Origin: Microvelia longipes
Taxonomy: Eukaryota; Arthropoda; Insecta; Hemiptera; Veliidae
Reading direction: 5' to 3'
Assembly (NCBI GenBank): GCA_018340805.1
Contig: JACMZG010000008.1
Location: forward strand, 21,108,722-21,172,721
Length of the DNA: 64,000 bases
The stretch's first letter is position 1. Every line of letters begins with the position of its first letter. This document shows, in pieces, positions 14,101-26,590 of the stretch. The translations under genes were made by a program, and so were the position numbers. The notes under the pieces were generated by a model. The model was not told where the DNA came from. It was given only the letters and a program-made list of their open reading frames with translations, and ran no database searches.

Positions 14101-17100
14101 ATAACATCTGTTTACTTTTATACGAAAGTTTTTATTAATTGATCTAGCAACACCTCTTCATAAATAACGACTTTAAATGTTTTGAATTAAAAAGTTATAG
14201 AATTAACAGTCATTAATAACTAATAATGTCACAGCTACTTCTTGAAGCATTTTTCTCATCACTAACACAAAATATAAATTCATTTGAAGTACAACTCTTA
14301 TGTTATAATTTTAATCTTTTATTTTGTGTTTTATATATTTTCATTGTTATCTAGTTTTATTGTAACTAATGCCTTAGTTAAATAGTTAAAAACACGTACT
14401 CAAAGCTCAACCAAGAAAATTTAACACAAGTTTAAAAATTACAGGAAAATTTAACACTTGCTGTTGTGTATGTTATTGGGAGTATTGCTTAAGGTAGTAT
14501 AGTCTGTTGATGTAATGTATTTATATAGTTTTGACTGATAGGTCAATTAAAAATAAATTCTTTGTTTGGACCAATATTAGGTGGTAATTACTATTTTTTA
14601 TTATAATTTTTTTAATATTTAAAAAAAAACTTTTAAATATTTGAAGAAAGTTGAATGAACTTATACTTGAGTCTAAAGTGAAATTACATAAACAAATCAC
14701 TAAAAATTTAAAAACTTATTTTTATTATACTTTTATACCAAAATTATAAATACAACTCATCATTGATTTTTTGTATTTATGATTATCTTTGATTTTTGTT
14801 TAATATATTATATAACAAATTTTATAGTGGAATAGAATAAATAAGTGCAAAGCAAATAAACCGATTGTATTAGGAGCTGTCAAAATATTCGCTGATGTCA
14901 AAAGAAGAAAGTTTTAGACGCTAAAACTAGACATAATCATGTTAGATTATCACATGATTAGAATAGTACTATATATAAAAGGAGCACACGACTGATAATA
15001 GCAAAGCCAGTTCGCTAGTGATCTTAACGAATGCTGCCATCCTAACAATATACAATTATTCTTATAACAAAGTTGGTAGTACTTATGGTTGTTAAATTTT
15101 TAATTAAGGGTCGATTATTCATTAAACACCAATACATATAGGTGCATTAATTTTTGCAATTTTTGCAGCATTTTTAGTTGTATTTTAACATTTTTAATAA
15201 TTACCGATTTTATTAAAAACATAGCTGGTTTTTTAAGTTATTATATTTGTTTTTTACGAACTTTCTTCATTAGTGGATATTTATTGACACATTTATAAAA
15301 TATTGTTTTGTTATTAGGGTGGTACCCTCACTTAAAACCACCAGTGAACTGGCTTTGGTGTTATCAGTAGAATTCCATAGTGTTAACGGTCCTATGCTCC
15401 ATCTATATTATCATGTGTGAGAGAGTTACATGCATCTGTTCTTATCATTTGATATGGCAGCTATTTTTTTTTTTTTTCTAAAATTAGTAACATCAAAACC
15501 TGCTCAGTTTTTTGAAACCACACTCATTATTCTATTCTAAAATTAAAATTATGTAAAAAAATTTGACATTACCATTCTATTAACCAAAAGACTTTACTTG
15601 AGCGACTATATCCCCCTTTTGTGTTTTTTTTTTCATTTTGTGGTTGAAAATTAGCAGGTTTTTTTAAAGAAACAGTTCTCTTATTTATTAAAACTTTATC
15701 ACTTAAAACTGATTTATTAACACTTTGTAAATCTATCTCATCTTTTGAAACTACCAAGATTAGCAAAATTGCATTTGGATATTAGCTTTTTAAATATGTG
15801 TATTATTTTATTTTATTTTTTTAATTTTAGTTTTTTTTTCACTAATATTTCATTTATTCTATTTTTGCTTTTATTAATATTTATCACTTAAGTTACAGGT
15901 TTCTCTTGTAGTATTTATTTAATTATTTATATTTCAAGTATCATTCAAGTCATTTAATTATTGATATATTGAAGTCCCTACCAGATAAATTACAGTATGA
16001 CCTTGCAGCACAAAATGGAAAATTACTAAACTTGACTGAGATGTTTATACCATTTAAATGGAGTTATGTTTTCTGTTTGTACTCAAAATCTAATAACTCC
16101 ATGCCTTGTGGCTGAACTAACTGATTAATTTTACTATGCAACATGTTATTACTTAATATTACCATTAGGTACTTTAACAATACCCATATGGAACAAATTT
16201 ATTCCATTCTTCTAAGCTGTGATTCCTTTTTGGCATTTTTAATACCAATACTAATTTCTATGTTGATCTGATCATTTGTTAATTTGATCTGAACATTAAT
16301 AGTTCATTGTAATTAAATAAATAATAAATGGTTCGTGGTCTATATTATTTAGAAAAAAACTGTTACAACTAACTTTTTCTTTAAATAACAGGATGTTAAT
16401 ACTGTAGATTTATGTTATGTTTTTATATTCAATATATTTGAAAAGCTTTTGCTTTTCAGATTCTTTGGTTTATGTAAAATCACGAAATTAGTAAGATATG
16501 AAAACTCTTTAAGTAAATTTAATCTTATAACCTTGTTTGCATTATCTGAATAAATGTTATTGCTTGCTTATTTCATTGTACAGTGATCTGAAAAAGCTGG
16601 ACCACACCCAGTAACACTTTTTAAAAATAATTGAATATAAAAAACTATAGGTATTCAACCCCGGGGGGGGGGGTCTACATTTTTCAAGATATAAGACATT
16701 TTACTGCCACTGGTACTATGTCATTGAGCGAGACAGCCACAGCATGTCTGTGTCGCTTAGTGGGCCTGCTCAGCTAAAAGTGGTGAGTCACTGTAGCAAT
16801 GAGCGGTGTGCTAATTGAATGTTAATGTTTTGTATAGGATCTGAAAGACTACATGAGGCAGGCTGGTGAGGTGACTTATGCTGATGCTCATAAGGACAGG
16901 AGGAACGAAGGGTAAGTTGATGAATTTTGTTTAAGATTTTTCTGACTTCCAATAATTCTAGTATTTCAGGCATGTGTGTGTGTGACATCAATTTTGTAAA
17001 CAAAAAATATTTTTTTTATTAAAGAATCTATTTTTTCTATTAATTAATTTTCTTTGAATATTGGCTATGCTCAAGGCTGAAGGTCATGTGAACAAATTAT

Positions 17101-20100
17101 GCTAAACAACTACATGACCACAGGAAGAGCCTTGTAGTGGGCTTAGTAAAGGTCTTTTTATTTTTGGTTCAATGCAAGCCAAACAATAAGAGTTTTTCTT
17201 ATAAACTTGTTGTAAAATTGAGTGAGCACTTATCCACAGTGCCCTGTTATCATTGTGGCTGCATTTGAACACTCAGACATCATGTTTGTTAGATCTTCAT
17301 ATTGTCTGCAGTATTTGAAATGATTGATTAAATATTGTTCTCTGAAATCTAGCACAGTTTTTTATGTACATTTAGGTATATGTAGGAAACATAATGTGTT
17401 AGCTCTGAATATCTGAAACTGGGATTTCTTCTGAATTATCGATTTCAGGTGTTTTTTTAGACCTCCTAAGTGGTTTTCACAAAGTAGTATGTGTGTGTGT
17501 GTGACTCTGTTATCATCGTAGCTCCTAGTGTATTTATGCTAGAGATTTGAAACTTTGTACAAAATCAGTCTATAGATTTAATTTTGCCATTCAGAAATAT
17601 TTTTTATGATGTCTTTAACTTGCAAAAATTTCGAAAAATCATAAAACGTGGGAAAATGATGTGATCAATGAGATTTGGTACGCATGTAGCTATGTATAAG
17701 ACTAGTTGGAAAGCTATGTAGAAGGCCATGTGAACAAATTATGCTAAACAACTACATGACCACAGGAAGAGCCTTGTAGTGGGCTTAGTAAAGGTCTTTT
17801 CATTTTTGGCTCAATGAAAGCCAAACATAATAAGAGTTTTTATTTATAAACTTGTTGTAAAGTTGAGTGAGCACTCATCCACAGTGCCCTGTTATCATTG
17901 TGGCTGCATTTGAACACTCAGACATCATGTTAGTTAGATATTCATACTGTCTACAGTATTTGAAATGATTAAATATTGTTCTCTGAAATCTAGCACAGTT
18001 TTTTTTATTTTTCCTTATTTATACCTTAGTTATATAGGAAACATAATGTGTTTGCAATGAATATCTGAAACTGGGATTTCTTCAGAATTATCGGTTTCAG
18101 GTGTTTTTAGACCTCCTAAGAGGTTTTTACCAAGTTTTCTGTTATCATCGTTTTTTTTCTAGTGTGTTATTGGTACAAGTGAGATATAAGTATTATGCTT
18201 AAAGAATTGGATATAAGTATTAATTTTTTGATCTAATTGTGCTTTCTGGATAATTATTTTTTATGATGTCATTGACCACCATTACTGACTGAGGACAATT
18301 TCATAAAACATTCAAAAGTTAAAATTAGGCACACGTTTAGCCTTACTTTTTTGTTTATTTAATTTTTTTATTTAAATAAAAAAATTAATTTTTTTATTTA
18401 ATGTGTATACATAGTTTTTATTTGAACATTTCTACAGCTCAGTACATATACTTCACTATTAAAGGAGAGACTGTTTTTGATTTGACTTAATGATTTCTGT
18501 TATGAACTGGTGAAAGACTATTAGCAGTTGTAATGTCAGCTGCGTTATCACAGATTAGACTTAAAGATACATGTCACATATTACAGGCATCCAATATATT
18601 AGATTCCTTTAATATGTGTAATTTTTTATGTACTTCCTTTTTTAATTAGTGTTTTTAGACACATAGTCATTTTAAGTTCGTTTTATTTTATGACTATAGC
18701 CTTTGCCTTACTATTGATTTAATTTAATCTATGTAAATTATTATTATTTAGAGACATGATTATGCCTCGGGGAGAAAGTAAAATATTGTCTAATTATAAC
18801 CTAAACATTGGATATTTTTCCTTAAAAGTGCCCTTACTTTATTAAGTCCTAAATAATGTATCATTAGTACAAAATATTATGTGGTATAGGTCTACTTAAA
18901 AAAAAAAAAAAATTTAAGCTTCTATGTTTTGTTTAAGGCACTAAGAAAATAAATTCATTGTTAAAGTAAAAAGTTTTAGGAATAAATCATACTTGCTAAC
19001 CTGTAGACTTGTGCAGGGATAGACATCCCTGATAACCTAAGGTTCAAACTGGTATTGTAGTATAACTCTGTGTAAGGAATCTAGTCGAGTGTGTATTCAT
19101 TCACTTTGTTCTCTCATGCTCTGTGATTATTTGACCACTCGTTATATCAAACTGTTAGATTTTTTATTGCAATTTATCTCTTGTAGATTTATTGAATTTC
19201 TGGTCTAGTACAGTAAAGAAATTAATCTGCCAGTCTCTTATAAATATAGCTTTTAAATATCCTTTTTAAATGAAATAAGAATGGACTCAAGGTTTCTTTA
19301 TTGACACTTCTTTTTCTGATTCTAAAGTTTTAAAACTCCTTAATACTTTTTTTTTGCAAAGACAAGAGTCTATATTTGTTATTATTACTAGAAACTAAAG
19401 TGATGTAGAAATTCATACAGTTTGGGTCGGGGCGGGGGGACACAGTGGTCTAACTCCCTGGTTTTAGGTGGTTCCGAGAAAAACAGGAATTAGTTGCATC
19501 AACTACCGCACCGAGCGCTAGTTTTCACCTTGTTCCCTTATCACTATTGTTATCAGTTTTAAATCGATACTTCTATTTATGTTTATAAAAATGTAAACAA
19601 GTCAATTTTTATCTTATTCATTGACTTTTTTCTTTTTTAGTAGCTTATAAGATATTTTTTTTAGAAAATAGGATAACGTGTGTTACGAAAGGTGTGTTAT
19701 AATGAGACAACAAAGACGTAAATTAAATTTATAATTTCCCGGTTTGATGTTTGTTTATTTCTACAAATCATGGTTATCACGATATCAGGTCTACTTAAAA
19801 TTAACACAGCGTTTATATTTTTATAACATTTTATGAAAATTATACCTTTAAAATAATTAATACAATTTTTAACATTGTTAAAGACCCTTTTAAATAATTT
19901 TAACCTTAGAATTGAAGAAATAATTATTTTATATATAGGGTACAAGGTCAACTGACCCGCCACTAGCGGAGAAAGGGTGAACTTAGGGCAGGTCCATCTA
20001 AAGCAGCTAAAACCGGGGGAGTTAGACCACTGTGTCCCGCGCCCCCACCCCTACTGTATGAATTTCTACATCACTTTACTAGAAACATTTAACAGTTTAG

Positions 20101-22602
20101 ATCAGTTAATGTTTTTATCCATTAACTTTAATAAACTTATATTTAAACAGATTTGATTAAAATGTGACAATGTTAAAAAAAGAAATAGAGGTTTCATACT
20201 TTTCCTTCCCTGCTTCCATAGGTAAATAGGAAAGATATTGTTTTCATTCTAGAAATCTGAAACTGAGATTTATCATGTACTTGATGAGAGGTTATCACCT
20301 TGCCTTATGTGTCAGCATTACTTTCTCTCCCTGTTTTCGTGCTAGAAAGTTAAATTTTGGGGAAATATTAACCAAAGGTTGTGTTACCTGAAAGATAAAA
20401 ATGTATGACCTTATTACTAAGTCATCAAAAAATTGAAAAAATCATTATAAATGCAAATAGTTGACTAATGAATTTGAATTTTGATACAAGTTACCTTTTT
20501 AGATACCTAATAGATCTAAAATGAATATTTTGCTATTAGCAGCTATTTTGTTTTAAACTTAAAACAAAGTTTTTTTGGTTCCAGTGAATATGTTGGGTGG
20601 TATCCAGAAATGTGAATTAACTGTTAACTTGCAACATTTATTTTTTCCAAAATTATCTGAATTTATTTGTTGTTTTAGTGTTGTTGAGTTTGCATCGTTT
20701 TCTGATATGAAGAATGCTTTGGATCGTTTAGACGACACTGAGCTGAATGGAAGGAGAATTAGATTGGTAGAGGACAGAAAGAGATCTAGGAGATCAAGAT
20801 CTTCCAGCTCCAGGTCTAGATCCAGGTCAAGGTAGTAAATAGTATTATAATACATAACTGGACTTTACAAAGTGGGAGTAGAAAAGAAAAAAATCTTGTA
20901 AAGAGAAAGAAATTTGTCTGTGATGCTGGGTTATGCTGCACGATAACACTTTTTCAGATATGAATGAAAATTGGTACAAAAATTTATATTTATAAGAATT
21001 AATTTTATTTTTAGTGTTTCATATTGATGGCAATGAATATAATTATAACCAATACAATGTTGGCTTTTTGCAGGTCAAGGAGGAGTTCTCGATCCCGTTC
21101 CAGGTCCAGGAGGAGTTCTAGATCCAAATCAAGGTCCAAATCCAAGGGAAGGGACTCGAGATCTAAATCTAAATCAAGGTCCAAGTAAGTTATATCTCCA
21201 TTAGTACCTCTTTCGAATGAATGTTTTTGAAATTTTCTTATATAACCTTCTTTATATAATTTATATAATGTTCTTTAAAAACATGTGATTTGCTTCATTT
21301 ACTTCATGAACTGTCTTTTTTTTTAGTTCATAGACATAGCAATCTAAATACCGGGCTTAATCAATTTCATAGAGCCATATGTCTCAGTTATTACTTATGG
21401 AAAAAGTTATTAAATTATTTTTTGTAGCTAAGAATAAATAGTTTTTAGAACATAATTTTGTGATTTTTCCTATAAGGATCTGTTTTTTTTTTATAACCAG
21501 GGGTTTTCTTCAAAGTTTACTAAAAAAAAATACAAAATTTTATCATGAAACTTTAGAACAAAATTATGCTCTTTGGTTTGGTTCATCAGGCTGAAATTTC
21601 TGGATATTATTTTGCCCTTTTAGCCACTCTGCTTGCTTTCAAGTCATGCTTTTCATGCAATATTTTAATTCTGAGTTCTTTGATCTGTATGATAAATGAA
21701 TCTTGTAGAACTTGAGGCTGGTTGCAACTCTAACAAGTGTGAAGGTTGTAATTAGCTTTACCCTTACTGGTCAAATTTACTTATATATTTCTATGCTTTG
21801 TTATATTACGTAATGCACAATACTAGTACAATTCTGAGTTCCCTGTTAGAGTTGTAGCCAGCTCCTACATGGCTGTAGGATTTTGAATGAATGTTTCATT
21901 GAAGTAAATGCTAATCTATTGCGTATACATGCTTTTTGATCCCTAGGTGTACTATGTTGGTATGTATTTGTATCTGATCTGATATATTTGAGATCAGTGG
22001 TATCCCTTCTCCTCTCCCTGTGTACTGTGTTTACTTTGGTTAGTGATAATTATTATTTTTATGTGTATGTTTGTATAGGTCTCGTGAGAAGAGAGATGGA
22101 GAGAGTAAGAATAGATCATCAGAAAGCAAGAAGAGATCCAAGTCCAGGTCTCATTCTAAAGACAGACCATCTCAGTGAGTATCCTCTCTGTTATTATACT
22201 TTTTAATATTTTATTTACAACATAAAATTAGTCTTTAGTTTACATTATGAATGTGACAGTTACGACTGTCATCTGATGTAACTCCCTCCAGGGGTATCTC
22301 TGATAAACAAAGCTCTAAAACATTATCAAATTTATTTTCATAAAAAGTTTCATGCAAAGTAGAGTTTTTTAAATCTAAAAATGATAAATTATATGCATTA
22401 CTTCTACTGTTGGTCTCCATAATTTAGTGCTATGCTAGTTATTTTTAGGTTTTATCATTGCTTATTCAATGTGTTTTCTTTGTACAGAGATAAAGAGTCC
22501 AGTCAAGGTAAATCTAAATCAAGGAGTCGATCTATCGATAATAGAAACGGAGACGATCACTCACCGGATCAACACATGGAAGACAGTCGGGATGATGATT
22601 AA
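657..22602 (+). CDS. B52: SR splicing factor, B52/SRp55 (SRSF4/5/6) type, 10 coding exons
   Basis: Nuclear RNA-binding protein that promotes splice-site choice. Coding exons: 657-677, 3251-3361, 4629-4699, 5859-5981, 10559-10628, 16838-16911, 20679-20831, 21074-21184, 22079-22174 and 22488-22602. All introns are GT-AG and the phases join to 945 nt (314 residues plus TAA). The start MVGSSCK precedes RRM1 (residues about 7-75, RNP2 VYVGGL, RNP1-like NGYGFI). A Gly-rich linker ([11 protein letters not shown]) follows, then RRM2 (about 110-190) with the SR-family signature SWQDLKD split across exons 5 and 6. Next comes an RS domain rich in SRSRSR and SKSKSR, and an acidic tail ending SRDDD. The ATG lies in an exon whose acceptor is at 643/644, so a non-coding 5' exon lies upstream, perhaps outside the window. 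Length and domain order match the family. Start, domains and exon joins are seen; the function is known for the family. Assignment to B52 rather than another two-RRM SR protein is inference. Confidence 0.93.
1543..3066. repeat. tandem duplication of a ~0.75-kb unit in SR intron
   Basis: Copy 1 (about 1543-2278) and copy 2 (about 2279-3066) are direct repeats. Both contain ATTTATTGTTGTTGACCA, the string CTTTGCTCTTTCCGGCAA, a GGGAGAACATACAATACTCT block, a CCACA/TTTCATAT block and an end block TTTTTAAAAATTAAATCAAA. They differ by scattered substitutions and small indels, and copy 1 has a G-run near 1609-1621. The short open frames inside are not conserved between copies in a coding manner. Confidence 0.85.
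3362..5858 (+). other. SR introns 3362-4628 and 4700-5858: no further feature seen
   Basis: AT-rich intronic DNA without recognisable genes or elements. The acceptors are GGTCCAG before 4629 and TTTTGTTGTAG before 5859. Confidence 0.6.
8149..8430 (-). repeat. possible poly(A)-tailed retro-insertion (minus strand)
   Basis: A run of 31 T (8149-8179) is followed by about 250 bases of clearly higher GC content than the surrounding intron. Read on the minus strand, this is a GC-richer body ending in a poly(A) tail, as in a SINE or processed transcript copy. No family was recognised and no convincing target duplication was found. Confidence 0.4.
9278..9604. mobile_element. hAT-like MITE, family A, 8-bp target duplication
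   Basis: 327-bp element flanked by the direct repeat GTGTTCTC (9270-9277 and 9605-9612). Its ends are perfect inverted repeats (CATAAAGATATA / TATATCTTTATG), followed by AGAGGGGC inward on the left and GCCCCCTC on the right. Two other complete copies (32118-32415 and 35803-36097) have their own different 8-bp duplications, which supports real transposition. An 8-bp duplication with CA...TG ends is typical of hAT elements. It has no coding capacity. Confidence 0.85.
10844..11134 (+). other. candidate alternative (poison) exon in SR intron
   Basis: A compositionally distinct, purine-rich segment lies 215 bases after the SWQ exon. It starts after an acceptor-like TTGTATAG (10836-10843), nearly identical to the acceptor of the next real exon, and ends at a donor-like AATCAAGAG|GTGTAA. 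Joined to the preceding exon in phase 0, it would read nine codons and then a stop (TAA). A nested acceptor TTGCAG at 10925-10930 would also give a stop after three codons. SR genes are known to regulate themselves through stop-containing cassette exons. That this is one is inference. Confidence 0.25.
13430..13795 (-). repeat. family D interspersed repeat, minus orientation
   Basis: Matches on the opposite strand the family D copies at 37035 and 38232. Shared blocks are a GGATCA...GAGC..GGTCAGT block, GGGTGACCGCTGAG, CAAGCGAAGCGAGTC, GCTTAGCGAATCCGATGT and GAGGAAAAGTTCTGA. The copy is truncated, keeping the end that carries the GCGAAGCGAG motif. Confidence 0.7.
14968..15415. mobile_element. 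MITE, family B
   Basis: Inverted ends: the left reads GGAGCACACGACTGATAATA and then AAAGCCAGTTCGCTAGTG. The right reads CACCAGTGAACTGGCTTT and then TGTTATCAGTAGAATTCC, ending near GGTCCTATGCTCC. The same organisation occurs in the better-preserved copy at 46986-47500. It is non-coding; the outer limits are approximate. Confidence 0.65.
17080..18330. repeat. ~640-bp direct duplication containing family D fragments
   Basis: The block from CATGTGAACAAATTATGC at 17085 to the AGACCTCCTAAG motif recurs, starting at 17725. Both copies carry CCACAGGAAGAGCCTTGTAG, CACAGTGCCCTGTTATCATT and AACACTCAGACATCATGTT. The second half of each unit is a minus-strand family D piece (AGACCTCCTAAG, TATCATCGTAGCTCCTAGTG). 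Divergence is low, so the duplication is fairly recent. Confidence 0.8.
19395..20077. mobile_element. non-autonomous hAT-like element, 683 bp
   Basis: Flanked by direct repeats ACTAGAAA (19387-19394 and 20078-20085). The inverted ends share AAAGTGATGTAGAAATTCAT, then a G-rich block and GGACACAGTGGTCTAACTCC. On the right the complement is GGAGTTAGACCACTGTGTCC. The interior open frame on the minus strand (19697-19963) resembles no transposase that can be recognised. The 8-bp duplication points to hAT. It lies in the SR intron just before the RRM2 second-half exon. Confidence 0.75.
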
Positions 22603-22918
22603 TTCTCTATTCCTTTTTATTACAACAATGACTTGATTATTTTATAAACTAGACATTGGTGGGTTATTGTGGGCTCACTAAATATTCTAACCAACAATGT
22701 TTTAAATGAGTAAATTTCTCTACCAAACTCAATTAGTTTTTGTACTAAACACAAGGAGTGTTTTTGTTGGTCCTCTAAAAACACATAAAATTAAATAGTG
22801 AAAGTAATGTAGATAGAGTTAGATTCAAGCTATACCAACTAAATGTTTCAGTAATGAAGAATCTAAATTTAACTATAAGAAACCTCTAAACTTAAAACAT
22901 ATAACAGTTGCATTTCTA

Positions 22919-22924
22919 AATAAA
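22919..22924 (+). terminator. candidate poly(A) signal of SR gene
   Basis: AATAAA 317 bases after the TAA. Further AATAAA copies at 23113 and 23295 are equally possible ends, as SR genes often have several. The choice cannot be made from sequence alone. Confidence 0.4.
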
Positions 22925-23299
22925 TGTTTTTATTTAAACTATTTTACATTCTTTGTAAGTGTGTGACTTAATGTTTGAGTGAGTCTTAACATCAACACCA
23001 AAACTTACCTATTTGAGCTTTTTTATACTTGAAAAAATATCGATATCTTTAGTTTGTAAATTTCATAACAATTCAATTATAATTTTGCTTTCTTCTTGCT
23101 CTTTTTTAAGTAAATAAACTTAATGTTTTTTAAATTTAGCTCTTGTTATTGTCTCTTTACCAGCTAATAGCTTATTTATATACCTAGAGTAGTTAAATGC
23201 AAATTTTAGATAATTATTGTTAAAACAAAATTGAATGTGCACCTTTATTTTTATTTTTGTTAGGAATAATTTAAAACTAAAAATTAACCTGTTCAATAA

Positions 23300-26200
23300 A
23301 AAAGTTGTATTTAAATTTTATCGTTTTCCATTATCAAGAGCTCAGAGTCATAGGGTTATTTATAAGTATTTTTTCTTACATGACCTTATGTTGTCTTAAA
23401 TTTATCTCACTTTAAAATATCTACACTTTGAGATTCAGTCTTCTAGCTAAAGGACTTAGCGAAAAGGGTATAACTGTGAGGAAGCTTTGTGGTTACATTT
23501 CTTTCATTGCTATCGCTAGATTGCCCATTATGTTATTTACAATATTTTAGCAAATCACGAAAAAGCACTTTTGACGTTGTTTATATGCTGTTTAAAGTTC
23601 AGGCGTCTATGGGTATGTTATCGAAATAGCAATCTGAAGGTGTTTAATGTTTTCAAAATAGGCCTCTTAGATAATTTTGTTTTATTTTATGTTTTTTTTA
23701 TTGGTTAAGAGGAATTCTATTCATTTTGACCTAGCCCCTTGGATGGATTTTAGAAAAGAAAGAATTTTATTGGTTCATTTTGACCGCCCCTTGGCTGTTT
23801 TCACCAATAAAAACCTTTTAGCTAATTTTTTATTACAAAATGACTCTTATGAGGTTGTTCTTTTTTTTAGTATCAACTGTTAAAAACTAAAACTTGTTTG
23901 ATTCTGAGCTTAATGAAATTCTTTAAATTACTTTCCCCCAAATCTTTATTAAAAGGTTTGTTTTGAGAAGTATTGCTTTGTTAAATTTTTACTTTTTTCT
24001 GAATAAATACAATTTTGTGTTTGAACTATTTTTAGCATTTATTAAACAAAATTTTTGACTTGATAATATAAAAAAGATTTTGTTTTTTATGTTAAACCAA
24101 TAGATTTAAGATTCATTAAAAATAATATACAATTAGTTTTTTTTCTTCCTTTATATTTTTTAAATTAATTTTAAGTAGTAGTTGAGTTTTTCTTGTTAAT
24201 AATTAAAAGTATATTAAACAATATGGGATCAATAATTTGACCAAGGGAGTTGTAGTAATAAAATATTTTTTAAATATAAAAAAATAAACGGATGCTGGTT
24301 ATTGGGTCCATAGTAATCTGATACTTGAAGATGGCTTCTAATTGTAATATGGGAATTTTTATTGAGCACTAACAAAATGTTTCGTTGACGACACCAAACA
24401 AATTCAATGTGATTGGTCTGTTTTAAAGTTTATGTGACTTACATAAGAAAGAATCCAATCACAGTCTTTGTTTCATTAAGGAAATATTTTAGCTGCTCAT
24501 TTGGGTGTGTATTTTTAAATTAATGGATTTAATAGTCAAAGTAGCATGTTGTGACAGTTTAACTCTTACATCATATTTGGCAGTGATGTCTAGTGGGGAT
24601 TAAACAAGAGCATGAGTATTAATACTGTATTTGTATTCAGTAAATAACTATCATAACGAGGTACTTGCATACGACTCAGATTACTGAATTAACCTTTCTA
24701 AATTAAAGTAATGTTGATTTTGATCCTTTATTAATAATAAATCTTGTTATTAATTTGTATAGTGAGTGATTTTTGAAGAGTTCTAGAATAACTAAAGTGA
24801 CTTCACCGTCTATGAAACTGATGTCATATAAGTTATTTTGTTCTTGGTTTAGTACAAGAAAAAATATGGAATCCTGACCTTAGATTTTTTTACAAAAACT
24901 ATACTATGCCTATATACCCACAGTATAAAAATATGGAAAAGTAAAAGAAGTCAAACTTATTTTTTAGAAAATGTTGAACAGAATTTTTATTAATGTCTCC
25001 ACACATCCTATAGCATATTATTTACATTTTTAATCAGAAAAATAGTATATACAAAATTAAAGTGTTCTAAAAAAATGTTAATTATTTCACAAAAGAAATT
25101 AATTATCAAAATTACTTTACAGATAAGTCCAAATTTTTGCCGCAATTCTTTGAGCTTAAAGCATTTAACCATAAATTGATATTTAATGGTCTCAATTTTC
25201 TTTTTCATGCCGTGTTTTCATTTTAAAAAATATTCCCCATTCGAGTAAGGTTGTAAGGAATGTAAGTCTAATGAGTAACTCTGGTTCTAATCTATTTTTG
25301 TTGGTAACTACATCTTTCGGGAAAAACTGGTTTCTACATTCTACTTTATTGAGAACATAGACCTTTTGTTTGTTTTTTTTAAAATAGGGTTTCTAGACAT
25401 CACATTGTAAAGCTGAGTTGGTTGAGCATCTGACTGTCAATGAAGAGGTCTTGTGTTCAAATCTCAGCCAATGTTATAATATTTTAGTATAGTTTCCTAT
25501 TTAAATCTAATTGTTAAGTACATGCTACTTTGATTATTAAGATGTTTACCTCGTAATGACTATTGAATTTTCACCTTCTTAACAGATAGTAAATTTTATG
25601 TTATGATAATTTGATGTAGTTATTTTGTAATTAATAGTATGTTATGTATTTGTTCAGATAAGATATGTTTTCAGTAAAAGATTGATCTTTGTTCTGAATT
25701 ATTACATTTGTCCTGAGATATTGAGCACATTTTGTTATTTGAAGTGTATTATAATTATATTTTACGGCATGGTCCAAATTATTATCAATATTTATATATT
25801 AGCAACTATACTAATAAAAATTGTATTGTTCTTTAACAAACAATATTAAAATATATTAATAATAAAATAATTATACTTATCTTTTATTAATTTTCTAATA
25901 ATTCAGAACCAACACTGATCTCATTATTGACTACATTTTTACTGCCAGTTTTGTCAAATTATTTCTCTTCTTACTTAAATTAATTAATATTTTATTTTAA
26001 CAATTAATTAAAATCACATTAATATTTAATACTTTTCCTGGTGCACAGTGATTTTATCTTTTGCTGTTCTTTAGAATGATTATTTTTAATCTTAGTAACA
26101 TAGTGTAGAAGTAATCAATATTATAATAGCTTTGCTGATTTAGAATAAAATATTTGAGATGGTTGTATAAATTATTATTTAATAAAATTCAAAACCAAAA

Positions 26201-26524
26201 TTGTTTTGGTTGTATCCACTGATTTAATTTTGTGAATAAAGTTATCAAATAAAATAAATGTACTTATAAATTTGACAAAAAAATTAAAACAAATCAATAA
26301 AAAAATAATCCTGGAAAAATTATATTATTAATTACTATCCAGTTGTTTATTCTGTATAACTATTAGACGAGTTTGAAAGGTTCTACATTCACATTGAAGA
26401 GTCACTTTTTCTTGTAATTGAAACTTTTAATGGGAAGAAGTATGTTTCTCTGTTTTTCTTTGCTCTTATACTACTCTAAAGGACGTTGCATTGATTTGAT
26501 TTATTTATAAACTAGAGCACATAC

Positions 26525-26529
<5 letters not shown>
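23300..26529. other. AT-rich intergenic stretch
   Basis: No gene was recognised. A short internal repetition (ATTCTATTCATTTTGACC / TTATTGGTTCATTTTGACC) lies at about 23700-23800, and a tRNA-like fragment at 25402-25475. Long poly(A/T) stretches are common. Confidence 0.5.
25402..25475 (+). repeat. degenerate tRNA-like sequence
   Basis: An A-box-like AAGCTGAGTTGGTTGAGC and a B-box-like GTGTTCAAATCTC lie about 40 bases apart, as in a tRNA or the head of a tRNA-derived SINE. The acceptor and T stems do not pair well, so this is not a functional tRNA. Confidence 0.35.

Positions 26530-26586
<57 letters not shown>
26530..26586. repeat. (AT)n microsatellite
   Basis: Uninterrupted AT dinucleotides followed by a short TTTA run. 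Confidence 0.95.

Positions 26587-26590
<4 letters not shown>

Larger units (their letters stand above)
10629..16837 (+). other. SR intron of 6.2 kb (between SWQ and DLKD codons)
   Basis: The donor is CAG|GTAACC at 10629 and the acceptor TTTGTATAG ends at 16837. It holds an exon-like stretch (10844-11134), a GC-richer stretch at about 11330-11640 with a CT run (11421-11436), a family D repeat (13430-13795) and a MITE of family B (about 14968-15415). A C4/G-run lies at about 16660-16672. The remainder is AT-rich without recognisable content. Confidence 0.5.

Noticed and set aside
19697..19963. 88-codon minus-strand frame inside the hAT-like element
   Set aside because: It lacks any transposase motif and is very AT-rich. 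The element is read as non-autonomous.
20575..20835. 86-codon frame starting [13 protein letters not shown]
   Set aside because: Only its later part is coding (the SR exon from 20679). The first 35 codons lie in the intron upstream of the TGTTTTAG acceptor.
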